A stretch of 11,043 nucleotides of DNA from Dehalococcoidales bacterium (GCA_030606585.1 JAUWGD010000048.1:1-11043), one strand, 5' to 3'; numbered from the stretch's first letter, positions 1 through 7,678 are shown. Translations and numbers: made by a program. Notes: generated by a model from the letters alone, not told the origin.

Positions 1-800
1 GGTATGTCTCCCAGGTTTACGTCTTTTTCCGTGCTGAGTTCATCGAATGTCTTAGCGGCGAACCCTTTCGCTTCTATCTTCAGCGAATAGACGCCGTCCT
101 CCAGACCCTCGAACCAGAAGTCCCCGAAGCCGTCGGTAGCAGCCGTCAGCTTCTTGCCGTCGCTGCTTAAGGTGCAGGCAGCACCGATGACGACCTCTTT
201 TTCCACCGGGTCGTAGACAGTACCGGCGATGAACTTCCTGGGGATATTCAGATAATACACTCTCGGCTTGGTGCCGAGCTCGGGCTTGAGTACCTCGGCC
301 TTAGCGATGAGGTCTTTAAACTCGGACTCCTCGCCGAACTTGATAGCCTCGGTGGGGCAGGCATCGGCGCAGCGGGGTATTGTCCACTCACCACCGTCAA
401 GGAGATGGGCGCAGCCGGTGCACTTCTGGGCGATGTTGAGGTCTTCATTGAAGAAGATGGCATCGTAAGGGCAGGCGTCAACACAGGCCTGACAGCCGGT
501 GCACTTCTCCGGGTCGATAATAATAAGCCCGTCGTCCCTCCTGTAGATAACACCCTCGATGGGACAGGCGGGTATGCACGGCGCCTCGTCACAGTGCTGG
601 CAGGGAATCGGTATGTAGTGCATCTTCACCTTGGGCACGGTGCCCCGGATATACTCGGTCTGCCTCATCCAGAACTGGCCGGTATCCGGCTGGGGTTTGG
701 CATAGGGCGTCCAGTCGTTGCCGACATGTTCGTCCTTGCAGGCAATCTGGCAGCTGTAGCAGCCATTACAGATTCCAACGTCTATTACGAAAACCTTCAT
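1..800 (-). CDS. Transhydroxylase-like molybdoenzyme iron-sulfur small subunit (3' end cut by window edge)
   Basis: Electron-transfer subunit of a molybdopterin enzyme, partner of the gene just upstream. 266 residues are visible. Four ferredoxin-type cysteine groups are present: C11/C14/C17/C21, C67/C70/C75/C79, C100/C103/C106/C110 and C127/C130/C144/C148, the full set for four [4Fe-4S] clusters as in DmsB/NrfC-type proteins. After residue ~185 comes a beta-rich domain with a GTVYDP start and a FEGLEDGVYSLKIEAKGF segment, typical of carboxypeptidase-regulatory/transthyretin-like folds. The same architecture is known for the small subunit of pyrogallol-phloroglucinol transhydroxylase (about 274 aa), and the visible end (DVNLGDI) suggests only a few residues are missing. 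The ATG directly follows the TAA of the large subunit, with AAGGAGGT (810-817) 9 nt upstream, so the two are translationally coupled. No signal peptide or membrane anchor is seen. The family is well supported; the electron partner is unknown. Confidence 0.9.
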   Translation of the reverse strand, partial: MKVFVIDVGICNGCYSCQIACKDEHVGNDWTPYAKPQPDTGQFWMRQTEYIRGTVPKVKMHYIPIPCQHCDEAPCIPACPIEGVIYRRDDGLIIIDPEKCTGCQACVDACPYDAIFFNEDLNIAQKCTGCAHLLDGGEWTIPRCADACPTEAIKFGEESEFKDLIAKAEVLKPELGTKPRVYYLNIPRKFIAGTVYDPVEKEVVIGAACTLSSDGKKLTAATDGFGDFWFEGLEDGVYSLKIEAKGFAAKTFDELSTEKDVNLGDI

Positions 801-3431
801 TTAGTCCATACCTCCTTCAACCCAGGCGTTAAAGCGCAGTCCGGCCGCCTGGTCATATTCTCTCTTGAAGGCGTTATCGAATGACTCGGGGTCCATCTTG
901 CGCCATTCTTCGTAGTCTTTCTCGGTGACTTTTTGAACGTCAACCAGGTAACCGCTGGTGGCCTGGCCGACGGCATTCCGTGAGGCAACGCCATAAGGGG
1001 CGATGGTATTGATAGCGCCGCCGCGGTCAACCCAGCCCGCAACCAGCGGGTCGTGGCGGGCACCGTGGTCGACGTAGGCAACACCGGGCATCACCCTCTC
1101 CCAGACACGCGCGCCGCAGAGCACGATGCCTCTCTCGTTGAACACCTTGACGATGTCTCCGTCCTGAATACCCCTCTTTTCGGCGTCTTTAGGTGTAATC
1201 CAGACAGGCTCGTATTTATAGCCGTCGGCTCCCAGCACCTTGCAGGTCGGGACTTCCCTCGTCCAGGTGATATCGTCACCCTGGGCATGGGTACGCCAGC
1301 GGCCGTGATTGGACATGAGGAGCATCGGGAACATGGCGGCTCTTTCGCTGGAAATCCTCTCGTCGTGGGTCTCGCTCTTTTCAATCCACTTTGGAATGGG
1401 CGGCCGCTCTTTATCATCCGGGAAGTGCTCCGCCAGCCTGGCCGAGTAAAACTCCAGCTTGCCGCTGGGAGTCTTGAGGGGGTTGTTATCCGGGTCTTCA
1501 TAGAATTTTCTTAAGCCGGGCGGGTCGCTTTCCCAGTCCTTGGCGGCCGGGAAGACGAAGTATTTCTTTTCCAGGAAGTCTTCCCACTTGATAAGGTGTT
1601 CGATTTCCATATCTTCGAAGACCTGTTTTTGCAGGTCGCGGGTGGTCTTGCCCTCGCTGAACTGGTCGCCGTAGCCGAGTTTCCCGGCGACTTCCAGGAC
1701 TACCTCATAGTCGCTCTTGGACTCGCCGACAGGCAGGACGGCCTGCTCCATGATAGCCACGCTGTGGAAGTTGACACCCTGCCGGACATTGGTAACGATG
1801 TCCTCTACCTCCAGCGTGGTGTTGGAGGGTAAAATGACATCGGCGATGAGGCAGTCGTTCTCCAGCCAGGGGTGCTGGGCGACAACCGTTTCAATCTTGG
1901 GATTGCGGAAGGCTTCGATTGTCCAGTTGCCGTGGTTCCAGCAAGTGATGCGGCAGGGGGTATCCGTCCATATCATGTGTATTTCATAGCCGCCCTCTTC
2001 CAGAGGGTAGGTATATTTGATAAACTGGTCTTCGGTCGGCGTCTCGATAGCGCCGCTGCCCATGAAAGTTAACGGCGGGTCTTCGATAGCCTGCTGAAGA
2101 TAGGTCTTGGGGATAAGCTGCTTGCCCCAGGCCCGGATGGTGGTGGCGATGGGCTTGGTGATGCGTTCGCTGAGTTCAGGATTAAAGAACCGGGTGCTCC
2201 GCAGGCCTTCCGCCCGGGGCATGCCGGTGTAGGTTATCTGGCTCTGGTGGACGCCGGGTCCGCCGAGTCCCTGCATGCCGAGCAGGATGCATTCCAGCCG
2301 GCCGGGCTCATGGGAGAAGGGGCCGCGGACATAAGAGCCGCCGAAGTAGTGGGCAATCGAGACTATCTTTTTTGCCCATTCCCTGGCCAGGGCTTTAATC
2401 GTCCATTCCGGTATGCCGCATTTCTTTGAAGCCCAGGCGGGGGTCTTGGGTATGCCGTCTTCTTTACCCAGGACGTAGTCCTCGACCTTGTCCATGCCGA
2501 CGGCGTGGGTGTTTATATAGTCCTTCTTATAGGTGCCTTCGGTTACCCACATGTAGATAATAGCCAGTTGCAGGGCAGCATCGGTGTTGGGCAGGACGGG
2601 AATCCATTTATCGCCGTGGACGGCGGCGCCGTAGTTAAGGTCGGGGCAGATATATACCTGCTTGATGCCGACTTCCGTCCAGAAATAGCAGAGGCGCGTG
2701 GCGCACTGCCCGGTAAATCCCCAGGGCGTTGTCTCGGGGTCGCCGCCCCAGAACAGTACCATGTCGCAGTTTTCGGTCATGTCCTTGACGATGTTGTTGG
2801 CGGGGTCCATCATGCCCTGGATGCCCTGTCCCCAGACATGCTTGGAACCCCAGTACCAGCCTTCCCAGCTATCCGGGTTTCTCACCTGCTGGGTGAATCC
2901 GCCCATCATGTCGAAGAGCCTTCCGGAGTGGCCGTGGGGGGTATTGATGGTCTTGCACTCGCCGTGTCCGTCACCCTGTACCAGTATCGCCAGGGGTCCG
3001 TACTCTTTATGTACTCTCTTGACCTCATTGGCCAGAAGGTCGGAAACTTCTTCCCAGGAGATTCTCTTGTACTTACTTTTACCCCGGTTCTGGGGATTTC
3101 TCTCTCCGTTGGGGTCCCAGTCAACTCTTTTCAGGGGATATTTGATACGGTTAGGTGAAAAAGTCCTTTTCTTGTAAGCCAGAGAAAACGGTGCAGGCAC
3201 CGATTTGAAGAGCGGTCTATAGTCCTTGCCGTTCCGCGTAATTTTCCAGGGGCGGAACGACTCGCGATCGTACTTCCAGTCGTAGTGAAACGGCCGTATC
3301 CTGACCACTTTGCCGTCTTTAACGTCAACGGCGCATTCGCCCCCACCCCCGAGCAAGCCGCCGAGGGCCAGAGCTTTGATTACCGTTTTATCCGGCTTGA
3401 CATCGACTTTTTTGCCATTTCCGTCAGACAT
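801..3431 (-). CDS. Molybdopterin (bis-MGD) oxidoreductase large subunit, pyrogallol hydroxytransferase / resorcinol hydroxylase-like
   Basis: Catalytic subunit (876 aa) of a DMSO-reductase-family molybdenum enzyme. Catalytic domains span roughly residues 80-560 and the C-terminal cofactor-binding domain roughly 700-830, including ADGYKYEPVW and WVDRGGAINTIAPYG. The segment NPDSWEGWYWG (185-195) matches, from memory, the active site of Pelobacter transhydroxylase, where this Ser ligates Mo and the preceding Asp is catalytic; here D187, S188, W189. His156 (GDGHGE) lies where the active-site His is expected. The N-terminus has one cysteine (C33), so the usual N-terminal [4Fe-4S] cluster is absent, as in transhydroxylase (about 875 aa). 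I chose the ATG at 3431 because AGGAGA (3441-3446) sits 9 nt upstream; an in-frame ATG at 3482 would add 17 residues but has no ribosome site. There is no twin-arginine signal, so it is probably cytoplasmic. The likely role is hydroxylation or hydroxyl transfer on a phenolic substrate. Exact substrate is unknown; other divergent family members (acetylene hydratase-like) are less likely. Confidence 0.88.
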   Translation of the reverse strand: MSDGNGKKVDVKPDKTVIKALALGGLLGGGGECAVDVKDGKVVRIRPFHYDWKYDRESFRPWKITRNGKDYRPLFKSVPAPFSLAYKKRTFSPNRIKYPLKRVDWDPNGERNPQNRGKSKYKRISWEEVSDLLANEVKRVHKEYGPLAILVQGDGHGECKTINTPHGHSGRLFDMMGGFTQQVRNPDSWEGWYWGSKHVWGQGIQGMMDPANNIVKDMTENCDMVLFWGGDPETTPWGFTGQCATRLCYFWTEVGIKQVYICPDLNYGAAVHGDKWIPVLPNTDAALQLAIIYMWVTEGTYKKDYINTHAVGMDKVEDYVLGKEDGIPKTPAWASKKCGIPEWTIKALAREWAKKIVSIAHYFGGSYVRGPFSHEPGRLECILLGMQGLGGPGVHQSQITYTGMPRAEGLRSTRFFNPELSERITKPIATTIRAWGKQLIPKTYLQQAIEDPPLTFMGSGAIETPTEDQFIKYTYPLEEGGYEIHMIWTDTPCRITCWNHGNWTIEAFRNPKIETVVAQHPWLENDCLIADVILPSNTTLEVEDIVTNVRQGVNFHSVAIMEQAVLPVGESKSDYEVVLEVAGKLGYGDQFSEGKTTRDLQKQVFEDMEIEHLIKWEDFLEKKYFVFPAAKDWESDPPGLRKFYEDPDNNPLKTPSGKLEFYSARLAEHFPDDKERPPIPKWIEKSETHDERISSERAAMFPMLLMSNHGRWRTHAQGDDITWTREVPTCKVLGADGYKYEPVWITPKDAEKRGIQDGDIVKVFNERGIVLCGARVWERVMPGVAYVDHGARHDPLVAGWVDRGGAINTIAPYGVASRNAVGQATSGYLVDVQKVTEKDYEEWRKMDPESFDNAFKREYDQAAGLRFNAWVEGGMD

Positions 3432-3440
3432 ATAAGTCAC

Positions 3441-3447
3441 TCTCCTT
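3441..3447 (-). promoter_or_regulatory. Ribosome binding site deciding the start of the molybdenum large subunit
   Basis: On the minus strand the sequence reads AAGGAGA, then 9 nt, then ATG at 3431. No comparable purine-rich site precedes the upstream in-frame ATG at 3482, so the shorter 876-residue product is preferred. Confidence 0.75.
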
Positions 3448-3564
3448 CCAAGAATTTGCGTGTGATTTTCAATTACAGTCACGGTTTATTACAGAAGTTG
3501 TTGACGGATTTAGATAGATGGGAAATACATGAATAAAGCGAAATTTCACACAATACCTTTAAAA

Positions 3565-3592
3565 TTTACAATAGCGGGCTTCTCATTGTCAA
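3565..3592 (-). promoter_or_regulatory. Candidate sigma-70 promoter of the molybdenum enzyme operon
   Basis: On the minus strand there is a perfect -35 box TTGACA (3587-3592), a 16-bp spacer and a -10 box TGTAAA (3565-3570, 4 of 6 consensus). Transcription would begin near 3558, giving a leader of about 125 nt. The palindrome CCGTATACGG (3603-3612) lies just upstream of the -35 box and could bind a regulator. This is prediction from sequence only. Confidence 0.5.
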
Positions 3593-3773
3593 GTCAAAAC
3601 GACCGTATACGGCCCGTGAGGGTTTTACGCAAATGGTAATTAACCGGCAGATATTTCCCCTTAAAAGACGATGCAAATGACCGAATTAATAAACAAATGT
3701 GTTTGACAGGGGTTGTCCGACAGCGCATACCGGCAAATTTGAAAAATCTAGCAATCAGTTGTGACTTGAGATT

Positions 3774-3805
3774 TTACATGATGTAACAATTAAATCATGT
3801 GTAAA
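3774..3805. repeat. Nested inverted repeats, possible operator
   Basis: TTACAT (3774-3779) and ATGTAA (3781-3786) form a perfect inverted repeat around one G. The overlapping TTTACATGAT (3773-3782) is also the reverse complement of ATCATGTGTAAA (3794-3805) apart from a two-base insertion. The element sits about 130-160 bp upstream of the plus-strand ligase start. Dyads of this size are typical of dimeric repressor or activator sites; the binding protein is unknown. Confidence 0.4.
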
Positions 3806-3920
3806 GGTCGTAAAATTCGGCTCGCTCCGACTCCCTCTTGTGATGATTTTGATAGTGTTCAAGACCAAATTGTGATTTTCTATTGATATGGCCTCCTTAG
3901 ACTTGGAATGTCAGGCGAAA

Positions 3921-3925
3921 GGGGG
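3921..3925 (+). promoter_or_regulatory. Ribosome binding site deciding the start of the GH3-family gene
   Basis: The run AAAGGGGG ends 6 nt before the ATG at 3932. The in-frame ATG at 3908 has no purine-rich site upstream (it is preceded by CCTCC, the wrong strand), so 3932 is the preferred start. Confidence 0.65.
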
Positions 3926-3931
3926 TTTAAA

Positions 3932-5593
3932 ATGGCAGTTCAAACGCTGGCTTCGCATGCACTCCGCAAAAAAGGAAGTCCCGGCCAGAATTCAAGGTAC
4001 CCTATAGTCAAATCGGAAGCCGATAGAGTGTGGCTGAAATACTGCGGATTCCTCGACCTTGACCTGCCGCAATTCATGTCCATCCAGGAGTCGCTCTTGC
4101 TCCAGCAACTGGAGAAAGCGGCTGGTTGTCCTCTGGGGAAAAGGCTAATTGGCAATAGGATTCCCGCAAGCGTTGAAGATTACCGGCATATTGTGCCTTT
4201 AACCACCTATGAAGACTACCTCCCCGAGCTGGGCCACGACGACGGTTCGTCTCTGCCCGAAGAGCCCCATATCTGGGCGAGCACATCCGGGGCAGCGGGC
4301 GGCTGCCGCAGGGTCCCCTATACACTCGAAGCGTACCACCGGTCACTCGATAACCTGATGTCGGCGTTCATCCTTGCCTGTTCCCAGCAAAGAGGCCGGA
4401 GTACCCTCGTAGAGGGCGACCGCGTCCTGTATAACGTGGCACCCGCGCCCTATCTCTCCGGCATACTGGCTAACGGGGCGGCCCAGCAGTTTCATCTACG
4501 ACCGGTGATGACGCCGGACATGCATGACGGAATCGATTTCCGGGAGAAGATAACCAGAGGATTCGAGATGTCTCTCAGGACGGGCGTGGATATCATGGTT
4601 GCCATGACCAGCGTCCTGGTGAAAACGGGCAACGAGTTCAACCAGATGTCCCGGAAGAGCAATCTGTCCAAGCACCTGATGCATCCCGGCGAACTCTGGA
4701 GGGTCTCACAGGCATACCTGCGAAGCAAGCTCGAGAACAGGAGTGTATTACCTAAAGACCTGTGGCCCGTAAAGGCTCTCATCGGCTGGGGGATAGATAC
4801 CAGCGTGTACCGTGACCTGGTGTATAAATACTGGGGAGCCTATCCTTATGAGTTTCATGCCTGCACGGAGGCGGGAATCATCGCCGTTCAGAGCTGGACC
4901 CGGCGCGGCATGACGTTTATTCCGAATTCCAACTTCTACGAGTTTATCCCGGAAGCCGAGTGGCTGAAAAGCCGGGAGGACATTTTTTACGAACCGCGTA
5001 CCGTTCTTCTCCCCGACGTTAATCCCGGCGAGCGGTACGAACTGGTCATCACCAGCTTCTACGGGATGCCCTTCATCCGTTACCGTCTGGGGCACCTCGT
5101 CCGCATTACGGCTTTAGAAGATAAAGAGGCGGAGATTCAGCTACCCCAAATGGTCTTCGAAGCCAGGGCGGACGACCTGATTGATATTGCGGGTTTCACC
5201 AGAGTGAGTGAAAAAACGGTAATACAGGCGATTGCCAACTCCGGCATCAGTTACGAGGACTGGATTATTCGCAAGGAAATCAGGGATGGTAAGCCGACTC
5301 TTCACCTTTACATTGAACTCTATGGCGGCAACGGGAAGGTGGACCTGGCGACGGTTTTTCACCGCGAGTTGATGAAAACAGACCCGGGTTATCACGACCT
5401 GGCCGTTATGATGGAGGTAAGTCCGCTGGAAGTAACGGTACTCCGCCCGGGCACCTTTAAGGACTACTACCGTGAAAAGCAGGAAAACGGCTCGGAACTG
5501 GCCCAGCGAAGGCCGCCGAGAATGAACGCCACGGATAACGTCGTCGAAGAACTCCTCAGTTTGGGAGGCAGGCGAATGGTGCCGGTTGCTTAA
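3932..5593 (+). CDS. GH3-family acyl-adenylating enzyme (acyl-acid amido synthetase-like)
   Basis: A 553-residue ANL-superfamily protein, most like the GH3 auxin-responsive family known from plants and found in bacteria. GH3 enzymes activate a carboxylic acid with ATP to an acyl-adenylate and then transfer the acyl group, typically to an amino acid. Visible motifs: phosphate-binding loop STSGAAGGCRRVP (117-129), HACTEAG (309-315), the family's FYEFIP (335-340), hinge region FIRYRLGHLVRI (381-392), and C-terminal GTFKDYY (507-513) with the probable catalytic Lys510. Length fits GH3 (about 500-600 aa). Two oddities: the usual Lys after the P-loop is Arg here (R126/R127), and the hinge Asp of RYRxGD, which binds ATP ribose in most ANL enzymes, is His388. 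It is divergent from the molybdenum operon and 48 bp upstream of the HD-GYP gene. Aromatic or aliphatic acid substrate unknown; a phenylacetate-CoA-ligase-like activity is the main alternative. Confidence 0.8.
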   Translation: MAVQTLASHALRKKGSPGQNSRYPIVKSEADRVWLKYCGFLDLDLPQFMSIQESLLLQQLEKAAGCPLGKRLIGNRIPASVEDYRHIVPLTTYEDYLPELGHDDGSSLPEEPHIWASTSGAAGGCRRVPYTLEAYHRSLDNLMSAFILACSQQRGRSTLVEGDRVLYNVAPAPYLSGILANGAAQQFHLRPVMTPDMHDGIDFREKITRGFEMSLRTGVDIMVAMTSVLVKTGNEFNQMSRKSNLSKHLMHPGELWRVSQAYLRSKLENRSVLPKDLWPVKALIGWGIDTSVYRDLVYKYWGAYPYEFHACTEAGIIAVQSWTRRGMTFIPNSNFYEFIPEAEWLKSREDIFYEPRTVLLPDVNPGERYELVITSFYGMPFIRYRLGHLVRITALEDKEAEIQLPQMVFEARADDLIDIAGFTRVSEKTVIQAIANSGISYEDWIIRKEIRDGKPTLHLYIELYGGNGKVDLATVFHRELMKTDPGYHDLAVMMEVSPLEVTVLRPGTFKDYYREKQENGSELAQRRPPRMNATDNVVEELLSLGGRRMVPVA

Positions 5594-5641
5594 CGACTAC
5601 ATGATATACCGGAAATTATATACGAATCTGGAGAACCGGGT

Positions 5642-7678
5642 GTGAATATGTATCTGCTGATACCGTTGATTGAAGTTATATTTTGCCTGGGGCTGCTGAT
5701 AGTCCTGATGATCAGCGGAAAACGCCATATTGCCCGCAGGCCTTTTACGGCGTTTCTGTTTTTCATGACGCTGTGGGGCTTTTTCATCTTCATGATGCGC
5801 GCCAGCCCCGATATGACTAACGCCTTGCTATGGGAGAAGTTCGTGTTCTGGGCAATACTGAGCGCCTCCCTGTTTTTCTACCGGTTCACCGTTTCTCTTA
5901 CCGGCGCCAGGCCGAACAGGTATTTTGAGTACCCGCTGTATATTGCCTATTTCGTGGTACTGGCCCTGATTCCGACGGGACTCGTGGTCAACGGCATGCA
6001 GATGATGTGGTACGGTAAAGCCCCCCTCATCGGGCCTCTTTTTCCTCTTTACGTGCTCTGCGCCTACGCGCCCATCGTACGCAGCGCCATGCTGCTGATA
6101 AAGCACTACCGGCATACCCGGATTATCGATGATAGAATCCGTTCCCAGTATATAATCGTCGGCATAGCCGCCATGTTTATCGGCGCGACTACCGATTACC
6201 TGCCCGTCCTGGGCATGAGCATGTATCCCCTGGGTATTATCGGTAATATTTTATTCTGCCTGGTAGCCACCATATCCATGCTGCGACATAACCTCCTGGA
6301 AATGAAAGTGGTTATCCGGAAACTGGCTACCTATTCGCTAACGAGCGTACTGATATTCGGGATATTCGGCAGTCTTATCTACCTGCTGAGCCACTTCTTC
6401 CAGGATTTCATGAGCCCCGTCTCCCTGACGATAACCATCGTGGCCGTATTTATTGCCGCTTCGATATTCCAGCCGGTATTATCCCGTTTGCAGCATACGG
6501 TGGACAGGTGGTTTTTCCGAGAAAGGTTCGACCACATCCAGAACCTGAGGCGGTTTAACCAGGAGACCAGAGGCGACCTCGACCTGGAGCAGCTCTCATC
6601 ATCGCTGGTCACGACGGTAGCCAACGGTATGCAGAGTCAGGGCGTCTATCTGCTCCTGCCTTCATCAACCGGCAGTTACACCACATATATGTACTCCGGA
6701 CAGAAGAGCCAGGGACGCCTGCAATTTTCCGCCAACAGTCCGCTTGTAGCCGCCATGAAACAGCAGAAACACATCCTCGATAACACCGACCTGGATATTG
6801 TCCCGTCGCTCATCAGTCTCACGGAATACGACCGGCAAACCCTGGAGAGAAACAGCATCGAGCTTCTGGTGCCCCTGAAGAACAACGGGCATCTGGCCGG
6901 TATGCTGCTCCTCAGCGGCAGAGCCTCGGACGAACCCTACTCTAAGGAAGAGAGACGACTGCTGGAGATGGTATCGCCTGACGTGGCGGTAAGTATCGAT
7001 AACGCCAATCTTTATGAGAACATGAAGCAGAAGCACAGTGAGCTGCAAAAGGCGATGGACGGCGTTATCCATGCCATATCCCTGGTGGTTGAAACCAGAG
7101 ACCCGTACACCGCCGGTCACCAGAGGAGGGTTGCTGAACTGGCGCGTGCTATCGCAAAAAAAATGGGACTCTCCGAGTGGCAGCAAATGGGGATTCATGT
7201 CGCCGGGCTTCTCCATGATGTCGGTAAGGTAGCCGTGCCGTCCGAGATTCTCAGCAAACCCGGTAAAATAACCGAAACCGAATTCAGCATCATCAAAAAT
7301 CACTGCCAGGTCGGCTACGAAATCCTGCAAAGGATAGATTTCCCCTGGCCGGTTACCAAAGCGGTTCTCCAGCACCATGAAAGACTGGACGGGTCCGGTT
7401 ATCCCCAAGGCCTGGCCGGAGAGGATATCGTCCTCGAGGCCAGGATTCTGGGCGTGGCTGACGTTGTCGAAGCCATGTCATCCCACCGACCCTACCGACC
7501 GGCTATCGGCCTGGACAGCGCTCTGGAGGAGATATCGCGGGCCAGCGGTATTCTTTATGACATCGAAGTAGTGGATGCCTGCCTGTCTCTCTTAAAGAAG
7601 AACCAGCCCAAGTTCGAGCGGATAATGGCGGCCGCGGCGGCGAATACCGATTACGCACTGGAAGCGGTAACAAATTAA
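5642..7678 (+). CDS. Membrane-bound GAF/HD-GYP protein, probable cyclic-di-GMP phosphodiesterase
   Basis: 678-residue signalling protein. About nine hydrophobic segments cover residues 4-25, 35-53, 64-82, 97-117, 130-152, 168-188, 192-213, 228-252 and 258-278, an arrangement like the N-terminal 7TM sensor regions of bacterial histidine kinases plus two helices. A GAF-like domain follows (about 315-460), then a short helical linker and a full HD-GYP domain. Conserved residues are all present: E484/H493, HD at H525-D526 with K529, H554, the H578-H579 pair in HHERLDGSGYP, and D607. HD-GYP enzymes hydrolyse cyclic-di-GMP to pGpG or GMP using a metal centre, so an active enzyme is expected, facing the cytoplasm and controlled by a membrane or GAF-bound signal. 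The GTG start is favoured because GGAG (5630-5633) lies 8 nt upstream; ATG at 5648 is the alternative. No GGDEF domain is present. The sensed ligand is unknown. Confidence 0.92.
   Translation: MNMYLLIPLIEVIFCLGLLIVLMISGKRHIARRPFTAFLFFMTLWGFFIFMMRASPDMTNALLWEKFVFWAILSASLFFYRFTVSLTGARPNRYFEYPLYIAYFVVLALIPTGLVVNGMQMMWYGKAPLIGPLFPLYVLCAYAPIVRSAMLLIKHYRHTRIIDDRIRSQYIIVGIAAMFIGATTDYLPVLGMSMYPLGIIGNILFCLVATISMLRHNLLEMKVVIRKLATYSLTSVLIFGIFGSLIYLLSHFFQDFMSPVSLTITIVAVFIAASIFQPVLSRLQHTVDRWFFRERFDHIQNLRRFNQETRGDLDLEQLSSSLVTTVANGMQSQGVYLLLPSSTGSYTTYMYSGQKSQGRLQFSANSPLVAAMKQQKHILDNTDLDIVPSLISLTEYDRQTLERNSIELLVPLKNNGHLAGMLLLSGRASDEPYSKEERRLLEMVSPDVAVSIDNANLYENMKQKHSELQKAMDGVIHAISLVVETRDPYTAGHQRRVAELARAIAKKMGLSEWQQMGIHVAGLLHDVGKVAVPSEILSKPGKITETEFSIIKNHCQVGYEILQRIDFPWPVTKAVLQHHERLDGSGYPQGLAGEDIVLEARILGVADVVEAMSSHRPYRPAIGLDSALEEISRASGILYDIEVVDACLSLLKKNQPKFERIMAAAAANTDYALEAVTN

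Larger units (their letters stand above)
3432..3931. other. Divergent AT-rich intergenic control region without a credible gene
   Basis: About 500 bp separate the two divergent start codons. I see no ORF with a ribosome site and protein-like composition. It holds the minus-strand promoter near 3565-3592, palindrome CCGTATACGG (3603-3612), a plus-strand TTGACA (3703-3708) followed by a weak -10 (CATACC, 3726-3731), overlapping GACA/TGTC half-sites (3705-3722), the inverted repeat TTACAT-G-ATGTAA (3774-3786), and a second ATCATGTGTAAA arm (3794-3805). The decamer TGTGATTTTC occurs twice in the same orientation (3461-3470 and 3871-3880). The region is clearly richer in A+T than the flanking genes. 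Regulation of one or both genes by a DNA-binding protein is likely, but no regulator gene is in the window. Confidence 0.6.

Noticed and set aside
405..884. 159-codon open frame on the plus strand
   Set aside because: Antisense to the cysteine-rich small subunit and its junction with the large subunit; no independent support.
2505..3158. 217-codon open frame on the plus strand
   Set aside because: Antisense to the molybdenum enzyme large subunit within conserved catalytic sequence; the open frame comes from codon bias.
1..3431. Respiratory DMSO/nitrate/polysulfide reductase or formate dehydrogenase
   Set aside because: No N-terminal cluster cysteines, no Tat signal, no membrane anchor in view, and no Cys or Sec at the expected Mo-ligand position; the NPDSWEGW segment and small-subunit C-terminal domain favour the transhydroxylase branch.
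3432..3482. N-terminal extension of the large subunit from an ATG at 3482
   Set aside because: The 17 added residues have no ribosome site, while a good one precedes the ATG at 3431.
3703..3731. TTGACA with a weak -10 as promoter of the GH3-family gene
   Set aside because: The -10 (CATACC) matches only 3 of 6 bases and lies 200 bp from the start codon; kept only as a note within the intergenic region.
6665..7408. 247-codon open frame on the minus strand
   Set aside because: Antisense to the GAF/HD-GYP coding sequence, no family-like motifs or ribosome site.
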